Positions 34,042 to 44,857 of a stretch of DNA of 60,000 nt are shown in pieces. The stretch comes from Hydractinia symbiolongicarpus (lineage: Eukaryota > Cnidaria > Hydrozoa > Anthoathecata > Hydractiniidae). The notes under the pieces were generated by a model. That model saw only the letters and a program-made list of their open reading frames with translations, did not search any database and was not told the DNA's origin. Each line of letters opens with the position of its first letter. Positions within the stretch are counted from its first letter, which is position 1. The DNA lies in contig NC_079884.1 in assembly GCF_029227915.1 (NCBI RefSeq), positions 7,132,001 to 7,192,000 on the forward strand, in the 5' to 3' direction. The translations under genes were made by a program, and so were the position numbers.

Positions 34042-34068
34042 GTTCTTAAGTTTTTAAAACTTAAGAAC
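34042..34068. other. 27-bp perfect palindrome
   Basis: The 13-bp arms GTTCTTAAGTTTT and AAAACTTAAGAAC are separated by one T. Confidence 0.6.
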
Positions 34069-34470
34069 AAACTTGTAAGACTAGAAAGTATCAATATTCA
34101 GGCTTAAGTACAGTCACGACTAAAGACAAAAAAAACAAATAAACGAAGAGAAAAAGAAAGAAAAATAAAAATAATAAATTGGTAAACTTGCCTTATGACT
34201 TGTCTTTTTTTTCAAAAATCTGTATGGCTTTCCTCACTGAAAGGTAAAGTTTTTTTCTAACAATTGACCAAACCCGTCTAATTTTATTGATTGTCACGAG
34301 TTCTATGATTGGTTTCATAAAGAGCCATCTCTTTGTTCACAATGTTATAAAAACATTCCCTAGTAACGTAATACAAAACCTATTGTGAATGTGATAACCA
34401 ATCAAATCCATTTTCATATTTACGGTATCCGTATATTATTGTAAACAGAGATCACATGATTACAGCATTT

Positions 34471-37104
34471 TTTAGCTCTGCTATGATTAAGATTACCATG
34501 GTACATTATCCGTTATTATATCTTTTGTTAACTTACCTTATCGATAAAGAAAGGTGGTTAAAAAGTGACTACATGTTTGCTAGGCAACCAATGTTTTTGC
34601 CGTTTCTTATTTGGCATTTCTTATTTTCTGCCCAATTTTTTTGCCCATTTTTCAATTCAGTATCAACATGTGAAACCATGACAGCATTAAAATAACCATA
34701 AAAAACAGATTAGTATCAGTCTCTGTGCTAACTAACGTGACCAGTGAGTGTAGTTGAGCAGAGGGAAATGGAAGCAGAAAATATGTTTAAATGAAAGAAA
34801 AAGAAAAATTAATTATTAATATTGACAGATTTATAGACAGACTTCATTGTCCTCTTCTTTCAACTTCTTATAGAGGAAAAAGACTTTTTAAATCATTGGA
34901 AATTCATTTTCAAAATTCTGTTTTGTTTTTAAAAACCTGAATCGTCATTCATATTTGTATTCATATAACTTAACGCAACAAGACCGAAACAAACGTCACA
35001 ATTGTAAACACAACATATATGTTTACATTCCATGTATTTTGAAATAGTCGTAGCTGTCAAATTTAGACAAACATTTAAAATGTGTCTAATCTCAATAAAT
35101 CTAGGAAACCAGCGCATAAAAAATCCGTTTTTTAAGTTGTACAAAGTTAAACACTTTGAAAAGCTTTATTAGCCAGAATCACACTGAAATTAGTATGGAA
35201 AAATATGCTGCCTTCAAGTTACCGTCCCTTAGCTTTAATTGGAAGTCTCATTAAAATCAAGTTGTTATTAGAAACAGTGACGCATTTAGTTGTCATTCAA
35301 TATGAACACTCAAACTTCTAAATACATCTGTCAGATTGTTTCAAAAATACATTATAGGGTGTTTATTTTGTAAAATTCCTTGCAATAATAACCTAAGAAT
35401 CTGAAAAAGTTTCAAAAGCCTCTTCAACTTTTGTCTTGTTTAACCCTGTTCTCTCTTGTTTAATCCTGTTTTGTCTTGTTTAACACTTTTTTGTCTTGTT
35501 TAACCCTGACTGGTGCATTAAGATATATAGGAGACACAGAGATCTTTTTGTTTGTCTCTTAATAATATATGTTTTGCAAATGTTATGATTTCGGTGTTTC
35601 GATTTACTTTCAAAACTTGAGTAAACTTCTTTCCAGTTACTTTATTCAAAAATTTCGAAGATATAAACTTTAAATACCTTTTTGCGTGAACAAAATCTTA
35701 AGAACTTGTCTTAGAACCAAATATAAATGAACTAACCAGACCCGAAGTTAATGTAAGAAAAAAAGCGTCGTGTGGTTCTTAACAATACCTAAAATGTAGA
35801 CATGATTATTCTGGTCGAATAATAATTTTCTAATGACGTCATTGCAAAAGTGCGGACGTAACCTTAACTTTAACTGCATTTCCTCTTTTCTACAGACTGT
35901 TAATAAGATTTGCGAAAAATCCAACAACTGATAGCAACTATATTTTTTTTCATTGGGATGCAAAACTTAACGGTGTGTTAATCAAGGCAGAGCTGTTTAG
36001 CTATAATTTTCTGGTTGTCACAAAAAAACAGTAGTTGTACAAGACACATTATCTTATATGTGAGAACCAATTATGTAGGAACATTAGGTTCTAAATCTTG
36101 CCAAAAATAGGGACCGATTAAAAGGGTACGAAACAGCTCAAGTAAGATCTCCATCATTAATGTCACTCTCCATCCTTTCACATACTTAATATAATTGTTT
36201 AATCACCAGGCCAAGGTTGAGCTACAAGAAATTATTTTTTAAGAAAAAAGCAATCTAGCTTAGGTCGAAGAACTTTAGAGTTTTAATAGGAAAATTGACT
36301 TAAAGACACCGTAATGGTTCAAAAACATATTCGGATAGTCATTATTTCATAAGTTCTTTCTTTACAAAACTATTTAATTACTAAAATATTAGATATAAAA
36401 GCAAATTAAATTGTCTATAATAAGTTCATAACAAACAAAGGTCTGCATTTTGAAAATATAAAAGGTCAAGCAAAAATCACAATCTCAACCTCAAAAGAAT
36501 CAAATTCACAATACCTTCCAATGTATAACAATAATGTTAAATTTTAATGACATCACTTAGAAATGCAGTATCAACATGGCACAATAAGTTTTGTTGAACG
36601 CTGGTAGTGCCGTCGAATATGGACTTCTTTTTTCATAATATGTCCCCTGGTGGGGTGATAGTAGACTGCCGTTGACTAGAAAATTCTTAGTGCATTATTT
36701 GCGACATGACTAGCGTGCAGGGCTTTTTTTGACTGGTGTAAAAAAACTTCGAATAGGCTTCACCGCCTGACAACTGGGGGTTTGGGGGCGTTGTGAGCCC
36801 CAAACGAATTCAGTGCGGCGCCCTGGAAGCCAACGGCCTTTAACGCCCTTAAACGGCTGAAATAGCTTAAAATCATCTCTCAGACTCATCTTTGCTAAGT
36901 AGGTGTAAGGTGGGTTTTTTAGTTTTTTAGCTGACAAAAATTATATTTTGGAATGTTTTTTGTACAACTTGAGTAATTTAATTGTTTTTTTTAAAAAAAA
37001 TTTGATGTCATACGTTATTACTTTTAGGGAATTTATTTACGGCGACATTTAAACAACAAATAATAATATACAAGATTTATATTTTTATCAAGACTGCTAC
37101 ACTT
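34471..37104. other. Intergenic; no gene recognised
   Basis: AT-rich sequence with a 20-bp tandem repeat (35431-35510). A short GC-richer stretch at 36720-36860 opens a 75-codon minus-strand frame that looks like transposon-derived sequence rather than a gene. Nothing else could be supported. Confidence 0.4.
35431..35510. repeat. Four tandem 20-bp units
   Basis: Units follow ttgtcttgtttaaccctgtt with one to five changes each. Confidence 0.85.
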
Positions 37105-37460
37105 TTAATCGTTGTTCATGATATCTAACATTTTAAGTCTTTTTGGATATTTTATTGCCAGCATATCGATTACGTCATTTAAATTTATTTTCATCCCGTT
37201 TTGGATATTTAGCAACACATAGCCATTAAATCGATCCTGAACAAAAGTTTTAAAATTATAATTAAATGTACTTAATGTGGTGTTTCACAATTAAAACAGA
37301 TAACTCAATAAATTAAGATACGAGACAAGATTAAAAATGTCGCATTCTCCTTACTACGCAATGTTATATTGTAGAAACATACCTTTTTAAATTCATCAGC
37401 AACATCATGAGGAAATATTGATTCAAAAAGTCCTCTTTCAATACGAGGAAAGTTCTCCAT
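37105..37460 (-). CDS. Small two-exon ORF, 69 residues, SAM-like
   Basis: Exon 1 (37460-37383) begins at ATG after an in-frame upstream stop and ends AAAAAG|gtatgt. Exon 2 (37236-37105) follows ttgttcag and ends at TAA. The phase is 0 on both sides. The joined product starts MENFPRIERGLFESIFPHDV, and exon 2 contains DRFNGYVLLNIQNGMKINL then PKRLKMLDIMNND. The F-x-x-x-x-I/F-x-G-x-x-LL-x-L pattern and the PKR-x-K-x-L-x-x-I helix resemble a SAM domain, although the product is short for a complete protein. It could be the last exons of a larger gene or a stand-alone small protein. Individual exons are too short to appear as long ORFs. Confidence 0.45.
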
Positions 37461-38642
37461 AATTTTTTGAGTTTTCGAAATTCATTGCAGCAGATTCCGT
37501 GACTTCAAGAAATCGGTTTTCATAACTAATGCCGTTATTTTTACGTGAAAAAGAACCCACAAGCTGCTATCGTTAACGCGAAAGTCTCTACTACTATTAG
37601 CGTTCCGAGTATTATTTTCCAGTTGAAAGAGTGTACCTTAAGACGCGCATCCCCTTAATTCGTGACATTTTCGCACATTACGGATTGCACAACTCGATAT
37701 ATTGCATTTCTTTCGAAATAAGGGTTTTAACTTTATAAAAGTATAACTTTGCATGGATTTTTGGCGCTAAAAGCTTCATCAATGTTGGATCTACGTCGGC
37801 CAACACTGACAATGTTTTGATTATTATCAATATTTAATTATATAATTGTGTGGAAAGAGGTTTTACGAAATTTCTCAGTAATCGTTTTTCTTTAGTTTCG
37901 AGCGATCCAAACTTCTCGTACTTTCTGAAAAGTAATATTCCGCATATATATATTTATATTGTGTTTTTGCCAAAAAATCACTACTTTTGCGCAACGAGTT
38001 GTTGTTGTTCCGCGTTGAGTTTATTTTACAACCTCGTCCCCAGGGTTTTTACGTCTATGACATTCAGTGTTGGTGTATTCTCAGATATCAGCTGCAGTAA
38101 GGTGTTAGCACCTCGCCATATTATATCAAAGAGAAACAAAAAGCACTAGGGACCAACCTCAATCCCAGGACATGTTGTCTCTTTTTGCATATCGGACGGC
38201 GAAACGAACATGGCCCTGGTGGAGGCTGGTCAAAAATCTTTGATTTTCGCAGATTTTTAATTAATGCACTCGTGTCTCGTTTATCCAGCATTTTTTACTT
38301 CTTATCGTGATCCTTAAAAATGGAAATTTTTAGTGAAGACTGCACTGTGAAGACTAAGTAGTTGTCGAGGTGGCTCTAAAGTACATATTGTTGTTTTAAA
38401 GCAAGTATATGTTTTTGAATATTGGCTGACAACAACGCAAATCATATATTTTATCGCTTTGTTAAAGGCAGTTTTGCCTATTTATTTGGAAAATTAATTA
38501 TTTTTCATTTAATTGCTGATCTTTTTCCAGTTAAAAATAAAAAGAATATTGTCTTGGCCATCACCTCTAAGCTTCCTTTGTAAATGATCGGGTAAAATAA
38601 TTAATGGAATTGTTTTTTCTGCTGCTCTATTAAACTTGGAAC
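37461..38642. other. Intergenic, with a CCTCGTCCCC-type element near 38030
   Basis: From 38031 to about 38200 there is a copy of the MITE-type terminus (acctcgtccccaggg). On the minus strand, the region around 38155-38190 is an empty-site relative of the hAT insertion at 25591. No exon was recognised. Confidence 0.45.
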
Positions 38643-38813
38643 ATGGGAAGTTTAAAGCAGATGAGAGCTTGCTTGGAAGTAGTGATGCAGTGGAAGGAAA
38701 GCAACGGAAATGCTAAGATTTTATTTGACCATCCAGAATCCTCTTTACCTATCCCAGTTAACTCCGTCAACGTTAAGTTGAAAACAGAGGTGATACGTTC
38801 TGAAACTTCATAG
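38643..38813 (+). CDS. Hypothetical 56-residue ORF, possibly an exon fragment
   Basis: The frame runs from ATG at 38643 to TAG at 38811, with an in-frame TAA four codons upstream. The product, MGSLKQMRACLEVVMQWKES onward, reads like genuine protein: a helix, then AKILFDHPESSLPIPVNSV, then alternating basic/hydrophobic residues. No family was recognised and the flanks show no clear splice sites. It may be a fragment of a transposon-borne or duplicated gene. Confidence 0.3.
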   Translation: MGSLKQMRACLEVVMQWKESNGNAKILFDHPESSLPIPVNSVNVKLKTEVIRSETS

Positions 38814-40391
38814 AGAATTGCAGCTCATCCGCGTGTTCTCCCCGGAGAATGGTAGCTACAGAAATCATTAATAGCACTTAGATAGATAACATATTTTACA
38901 TGGACACACCTGTTACCTTGGACACATGCTCGACAAAACTTAGACTCTAAATAATGAATTTGGTACATCATACAAAAAGGGTATATACAAATCGCATTTA
39001 TATAATGGTAAAACTTCGATCTTATTTCCCCCAGGTTGCAGCTATTCGAAATTTACGTATTTCCAATCCTTCCAATATTGACGTATATATACAAACATGG
39101 TAAAGCTGCATCTCACAAGAACACAGTTGTCCAAAATGAGATCATTGGAACAACGTGTATATTCTTGGGGTAGGAAGGCGTTGCTCACCGATGGTGTACA
39201 AGGTAGACTTTTCACGGTCAAACCTTCACAGTAGCAACCTTAATTAAACAGAATTTACAAGTTAAACGGCGTTAAAATGTTGCAAAATGACAAAAATTAA
39301 GCAGTATATATCTAAAACATATTGCGTAATGCTTCGCAACCTTTTTTTAATTTCTAGTAAAAAACAGCCTAAATACACTATTTTGATTTAAAAAAAGATG
39401 GCGGATGGTTAGGCTATGATGTCCTAATTACGCTATCATAGACAAAATAAGCTATTTGGACAATCTCGTCCAGGACCTTGTTCTAGTCGATTGAAAACGA
39501 TTTTGGTTGGTGGGCACGTTTACATGTAACTTTTATATCCGCCATGCAAATTCTATGAAATTTGAACTAAGCAAAGATGACTAAGTCAGCAAGTAGTACA
39601 GGAAAAGTGATGGCGCGATCGACAAAGATTGCGAAGATATCGTCGATTAAATTTTCCATCTCCTTAGACTATTCTCTCCAAGTTAAGCTATTAAAAATCT
39701 CCTAATTTAGCTACTACCTTATTTATGAGAAATAATCTAATTTGCAGTTGTCCCTAACGTCTAATGCAGGAGGAAATGATAGTGTTTTGGTATCCTTAGA
39801 TATTTTTGAGGATGACACTTTGAATATATTATTGAAGTTTTAAACGAAGATGAACATTTAAATGAATTCTCCAACGATCTATGTGAAGACGTAAGTAATT
39901 TTTTGTTTTTTTTGTGCTGTTTTGATAGAAAAAGTAAGACTAACAAGCTAGGCTGCTGGGGGGAGGGAGGGAAAGCCTTTTGTATGTCACAGACATGACC
40001 ACATTATTATCATTTAGGATCGAACTTGGCAACTTTTCCTGTATGTATGTATGTGACAAAGTGTGCAAAAGTAAAAGTGGATTAAAACTTCATTAAGAAG
40101 CACAATAATAAGGAGTTTGAGGCTAAAAAGGAAGATGCACAAAAGGAAGAACTAGTTGACGAAGAATTTATAACTAACCTTTAAAGAAAGGCATTGGAAA
40201 ATGTAGTAACTAGGACAATGTTTTCTCAGAAATTATTTTAAAAGAATTTCAAGCATATGAAGAGTATGGTTTTGACAGAGCTATCTCACAAAAAAGAGTA
40301 CATCAACTTCACCAACATAAAAGTAGCCATAACAAATCATCATAAAAATTCTATTCTTCATGCTATAAAAATATTGTTACACATGCTATAA
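38814..40391. other. Intergenic; degraded coding-like stretches near 39.75-39.89 and 40.1-40.2 kb
   Basis: At 39750-39890 an open stretch (SNAGGNDSVLVSLDIFEDDT) is followed, after an apparent frameshift, by an acidic segment ending at a donor-like gacgtaagt. At 40110-40200 another Lys/Glu-rich stretch (KEFEAKKEDAQKEELVDEEF) is broken by a stop. These look like relics of a gene. No intact model is possible. Confidence 0.3.
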
Positions 40392-40654
40392 ATCTATGTT
40401 CCTGAAACAAAAAACAATGTTCTGTGGACGACATTTGTATACTGTCACTAAATAGTTATTTAGAAATACATATTTATTTTTGATGTTAATAAACATAAGT
40501 TATGATATGTTTTTGCTACTTCCTTTTCTTCTAGAAATGACAGTTCTAGGGCAGAGATATTTTAAACAGGGCCTGTTCTGTCGACCTCAAGATTCTACAC
40601 AGACTGTCTCTGTTAAAGATTGAATTTGTAATGTATTTTACTTATTTTTTGTAG

Positions 40655-40740
40655 AGAAAAAGATCGAAGCGAAAAAGTCAAGGGATAAAGAATCAAGTGA
40701 CGAATCATCAAAAAAGTTAAAGAAAAAAGAAAGTTCGTGA
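40655..40740 (+). pseudogene. SREK1: Orphan SREK1 terminal exon, first tandem copy
   Basis: After tttttgtag, the exon supplies the last 28 residues (EKKIEAKKSRDKESSDESSK then KLKKKESS) and TGA at 40738-40740. The incoming phase (1) matches the donor of the Lys/Glu exon at 54832 and 2460. It is intact, unlike the equivalent at 7016-7074. However, no SREK1 body exons precede it in the window, and the copy B body lies downstream, so it has no obvious partner. Confidence 0.6.
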
Positions 40741-41428
40741 ATACTTTACACGAACTCGTGTTCTGTGTGTGGAATATAAACGTAGTTCTTACATTGTATC
40801 GGGATATTTCAAATAATTTACATAAAAAAAAGTTCGTGAATACTTTACACGAACTCGTGTTCTGTGTGTGAGATATAAACGTAGTTCTTATATTTTATCG
40901 TGATATTTCAAATAATTTACACAAAAGAAAATTCGTGAATACTTTACACGAACTCGTGTTCTGTGTGTGAAATATCAACGTAGTTCTTACATTGTATCGG
41001 GATATTTCAAAGAATTTACAGAAAAGAAAGTTCGTGAATACTTAACACGAACTCGTGTTCTGTGTGTGAAATATCAACGTAGTTCTTACATTGTATCGTG
41101 ATATATTAAATAATTTACACAAAAGAAAGTTTGGGAATACTTTACATGAAGTCGTGTTCTTTGCATGGAATATAAAAGTTATTTTTGCACTGACGCTGCA
41201 AAGATTTTAAACGAATATGGTACAAAATTTTCTTAACATAAACCCATAAACTCCAGAGAACTTTGAGAATTCTGAATTCATCATGAAGAAGTGCACAAAG
41301 TGATTTCATTTTTCCAGCAGCACTCAAGCCTATCTTCAACTTTTTCTAAAAATGCGAGTAATTCAAAATGTCACCAAATATACATTCCACAGATATTCTC
41401 ACTTTGCTCATGGCCTCATTTTTTGTAG

Positions 41429-41514
41429 AGAAAAAGATCGAAGCGAAAAAGTCAAGGGATAAAGAATCAAGTGACGAATCATCAAAAAAGTTAAAGAAAA
41501 AAGAAAGTTCGTGA
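41429..41514 (+). pseudogene. SREK1: Orphan SREK1 terminal exon, second tandem copy
   Basis: Identical in reading frame to 40655-40740, with acceptor tttttgtag and TGA at 41512-41514. It arose by the 774-bp tandem duplication. Confidence 0.55.
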
Positions 41515-43237
41515 ATACTTTACACGAACTCGTGTTCTGTGTGTGGAATATAAACGTAGTTCTTACATTGTATCGGGATATTTCAAATAATTTACATAAA
41601 AGAAAGTTCGTGAATACTTTACACGAACTCGTGTTCTGTGTGTGAGATATAAACGTAGTTCTTATATTTTATCGTGATATTTCAAATAATTTACACAAAA
41701 GAAAATTCGTGAATACTTTACACGAACTCGTGTTCTGTGTGTGAAATATCAACGTAGTTCTTACATTGTATCGGGATATTTCAAAGAATTTACAGAAAAG
41801 AAAGTTCGTGAATACTTAACACGAACTCGTGTTCTGTGTGTGAAATATCAACGTAGTTCTTACATTGTATCGTGATATATTAAATAATTTACACAAAAGA
41901 AAGTTTGGGAATACTTTACATGAAGTCGTGTTCTTTGCATGGAATATAAAAGTTATTTTTGCACTGACGCTGCAAAGATTTTAAACGAATATGGTACAAA
42001 ATTTTCTTAACATAAACCCATAAACTCCAGAGAACTTTGAGAATTCTGAATTCATCATGAAGAAGTGCACAAAGTGATTTCATTTTTCCAGCAGCACTCA
42101 AGCCTATCTTCAACTTTTTCTAAAAATGCGAGTAATTCAAAATGTCACCAAATATACATTCCACAGATATTCTCACTTTGCTCATGGCCTCATTTAACGG
42201 TCTTTGATTAGTAGTATATTCGCACCCTTAAAGGGCCATAATATTTGTGGACGAACGAAGTATGCAGGATAACCATAAATGCACAATAACTGTTCATTAG
42301 GAGAATGTGAATGTTGTAAACTTTGAAGTAATCCGGAAGTATTCAAAAGAGCACAATCGCGTCTTCTACCCTTCGTAGGTCCATCCAAACTCACAATTTA
42401 ACCGTTTGGTGCAACAACGCTTTAAAATTTAAAAGAATAAACCTGTTTATTGCTATTGTATATAGCTTGTTGACGTCATTTGGGTCGACATATTGGACGG
42501 ATAGTTCCGTCAACAAGTAATTCCCAGTAGAATTTTACTCCTGAACAGCATCAGGATACTCTCTTAACTTTATTAGAGCTAACTAATTTTGACTGAGGTC
42601 GTGCAATTTGTACTTAAAATGCTGATAAATCAAATTTACACGAAGGAAGGAATCATACTTAGTTCTAAAACGGATCTCCCAAATCGATGGAACATGTTGC
42701 CATACCCACATGGTTTAGCGGTTTTATATATATCATACGGTTGTTTTGTTTTTTTGAAGATGAGATTGTAACAGGTACTGGAGATGAGCAATAACTTATT
42801 TTGCTACTTCCCTCACGGAAAATTCCGCAAAAGTGTGGAAAACGTATAGCAATGCCCACATGGACAGAGTTTTTGTTGTTTACACAGTTTAACTCAGCAA
42901 GCGTTTTTGATTCAGAAAGCGTTGATCATCACGACATGTCCTGTGATCGAGGATGGAATTCACGCAAACGGGCTAAGGTTCCGGCAAGGAAAATTAATGC
43001 GCAGATCATAATAGAAGTCCGTAAATTTCTGTATTATAATAAGGGAAGCCCTAGGTGCAACGTAAAAGACGAGTGCGTATTGAAATTTGCGCAGAATTTG
43101 TGCTGAAATTTGCGCAGGACTCCATTTACTATGATTAAAATTTACCACAGGCTTTTTGACAGCTTTAATCAAAACATCCGATGAAAAGTGTTCATCTTTT
43201 ATTATACTCGTTTTGAAAAAGTATCTACTCTGTCAAC

Positions 43238-43338
43238 AACCTCGTCTCCAGAGGTTCTTGACTTTTTGAGATGTAGCCCGAGCGCTAGCGGCTTTGACTT
43301 ATCAGGTAACAAATTCTGGGGATGGGGATGGTTCACGC
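43238..43338. mobile_element. Short MITE, partner of 8715-8805
   Basis: It starts aacctcgtctccagaggttc and ends ttctggggatgggg, with gagcgctagcggct inside. Confidence 0.45.
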
Positions 43339-44857
43339 AGCTCGTTGATTCTTACCTGTTGGGAGACTGAAAAGAAAGAGTGCTTTCTGGCACTACCTCT
43401 ATTTGTCTTAGACATTAATTTTATAATTATTTACAAAAATGTTTTATGATGTTTTGCGGCAACATGTTCATGGGGCTTCTTTTACCATCTAGGAGATGAC
43501 GTCAAACTGGATTTCATCCCACAAAAAAAATTACCACATAATGGCGGCTTTTGACGAGTATCATGTAAACACAAGAAAATGTGTCTTTATATTTGCTTTA
43601 TTATTTCGAATTTTACTTAATAAATGTTAAATTGCTATTCTTCAGTATAATCAGGATAAGATAAACTTTTTTAAAATGGGAGGAAGTTTTAAAAAAGGGG
43701 GGAGAAGTACTGGAAATTAAAAACAGGTAAGCAAGTGTGAATGTTTATTATTTTATACAATATTTATTAACAGTTTTTTTTATACATTAAATAATATTAT
43801 TATAAATAAATAAAAATAATTCTTACAATATAAAAATATTTATATAAAAATATTTATATAAAAACATTTATATAAAAATATTTATATAAAAATATTTATA
43901 TAAAAATATATATAATTTATTTCTTATTAATATTATTTCAACCATTCTAAATAATTGTGTCAGTTCTTTTATTTTTTTCTTGACTGCTTGTGTATATTTT
44001 GGAAGAGCAAGACAAATAATTATTTTTAAAATACCCACTATACGTGGGTATTCTGTCGTCACGTGACCAGCCAGGGCCTTCAAAATATAAAAGGCCTAAC
44101 AAGACTTGGGGACGAGGTTGAGAAAGTATATCAGTTGATGTTTGTAATAAGATTCACTCTACATTGCACCATGCGGCAAGTTTGAGACAGTTTAAAAAAC
44201 AAGTGACCTTTGACATGTGTCGCTTCCTGAATGAAATAAAAGCGAAAGTATTTTATTTGAAATGATCTCCATACGATTTTAAAATTAAATTTGAAAAATA
44301 ATTTTTACAAAAAAAAAATGTTTCAATTTTGTTCCAATTCGTTTCAAAAAGTTTTAAATCGCTTCGTTGAATTAAAAATCATTTCGTAATCGTTTTCAAA
44401 TCGCTTTTAGTGCAACACATGTATATTAACACAATTTTTTTACTTATTATTTTTTACTTATAAATTACTTATTATTTGATAATTGATATATTCAATATCT
44501 TCATTCTTTATCACAAAACTAACGAAACCACATCATATAGGAAACAAAAACATCGCAGTAATTTGTTTAAAAAAATTATCAAAACAGGATCCTGGGAAGT
44601 TAAATCATCAACGTAGCTCATTTTAACACCATCAAAATATGATCGTACAAAGCAAAAACATCAGAGGGAATCATACAAAGTCTTAGTCAAACAAACAATT
44701 GGTTTCAAAACTATCAATACGTCTAACTTGTTTAAAATCAAACGTTGTATTGAAAAAATATTTAAATTTATTGACATCCCACCTTCCCCATCATAACCCC
44801 CCCCCCTGCCTTATATTTAACCACTGCTAGTTTTATAAATAATCTTTGTTTTTTTAG

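Larger units (their letters stand above)
26542..34455. repeat. Block of decayed, recurrent repeat units; no protein gene supported
   Basis: Several segments recur. A stretch with acctgaccacatgatatgtt and ataatggctgtaatta is at 26741-26817 and 30972-31044, with a partial copy near 31345. A block of about 150 bp containing tttattta-tttaattacaca and gagtcatcattttttac is at about 27005-27150, 31570-31705, 32120-32260 and 32445-32560. A promoter-like stretch with taaccaatca is at about 28120-28215 and 34385-34470. The pattern suggests a decayed tandem gene or ncRNA family. ORFs at 28.3-28.7 kb on both strands are not convincing. Confidence 0.5.
40645..42192 (+). repeat. 774-bp tandem duplication containing the terminal exon and minisatellite
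   Basis: The segment from tttgtagagaaaaagatcg to tcatggcctcatt is present twice with an offset of 774 bp and only a few differences, making it the youngest rearrangement in the window. The left flank (6760-9712) has a single unit. Confidence 0.95.
40392..44247 (+). repeat. Direct repeat, right copy: SREK1 terminal exon and 3' flank
   Basis: This is the partner of 6760-9712. It is longer because of an internal 774-bp tandem duplication (units offset 40655 to 41429). It contains two copies of the terminal exon, two 97-bp minisatellite arrays, a MITE (43238-43338) and an expanded AT repeat (43800-43920). It forms the right boundary of the 30.7-kb island and lies upstream of SREK1 copy B. No other gene was recognised. 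Confidence 0.9.

Noticed and set aside
36710-36937. 75-codon minus-strand ORF (GRRTEFVWGSQRPQTPSCQA)
   Set aside because: The sequence resembles dispersed transposon-type repeats and has no gene context.
40727-41915. Regular repeats considered as a CRISPR-like array
   Set aside because: Units are contiguous with no unique spacers, and the genome is eukaryotic. This is a minisatellite.
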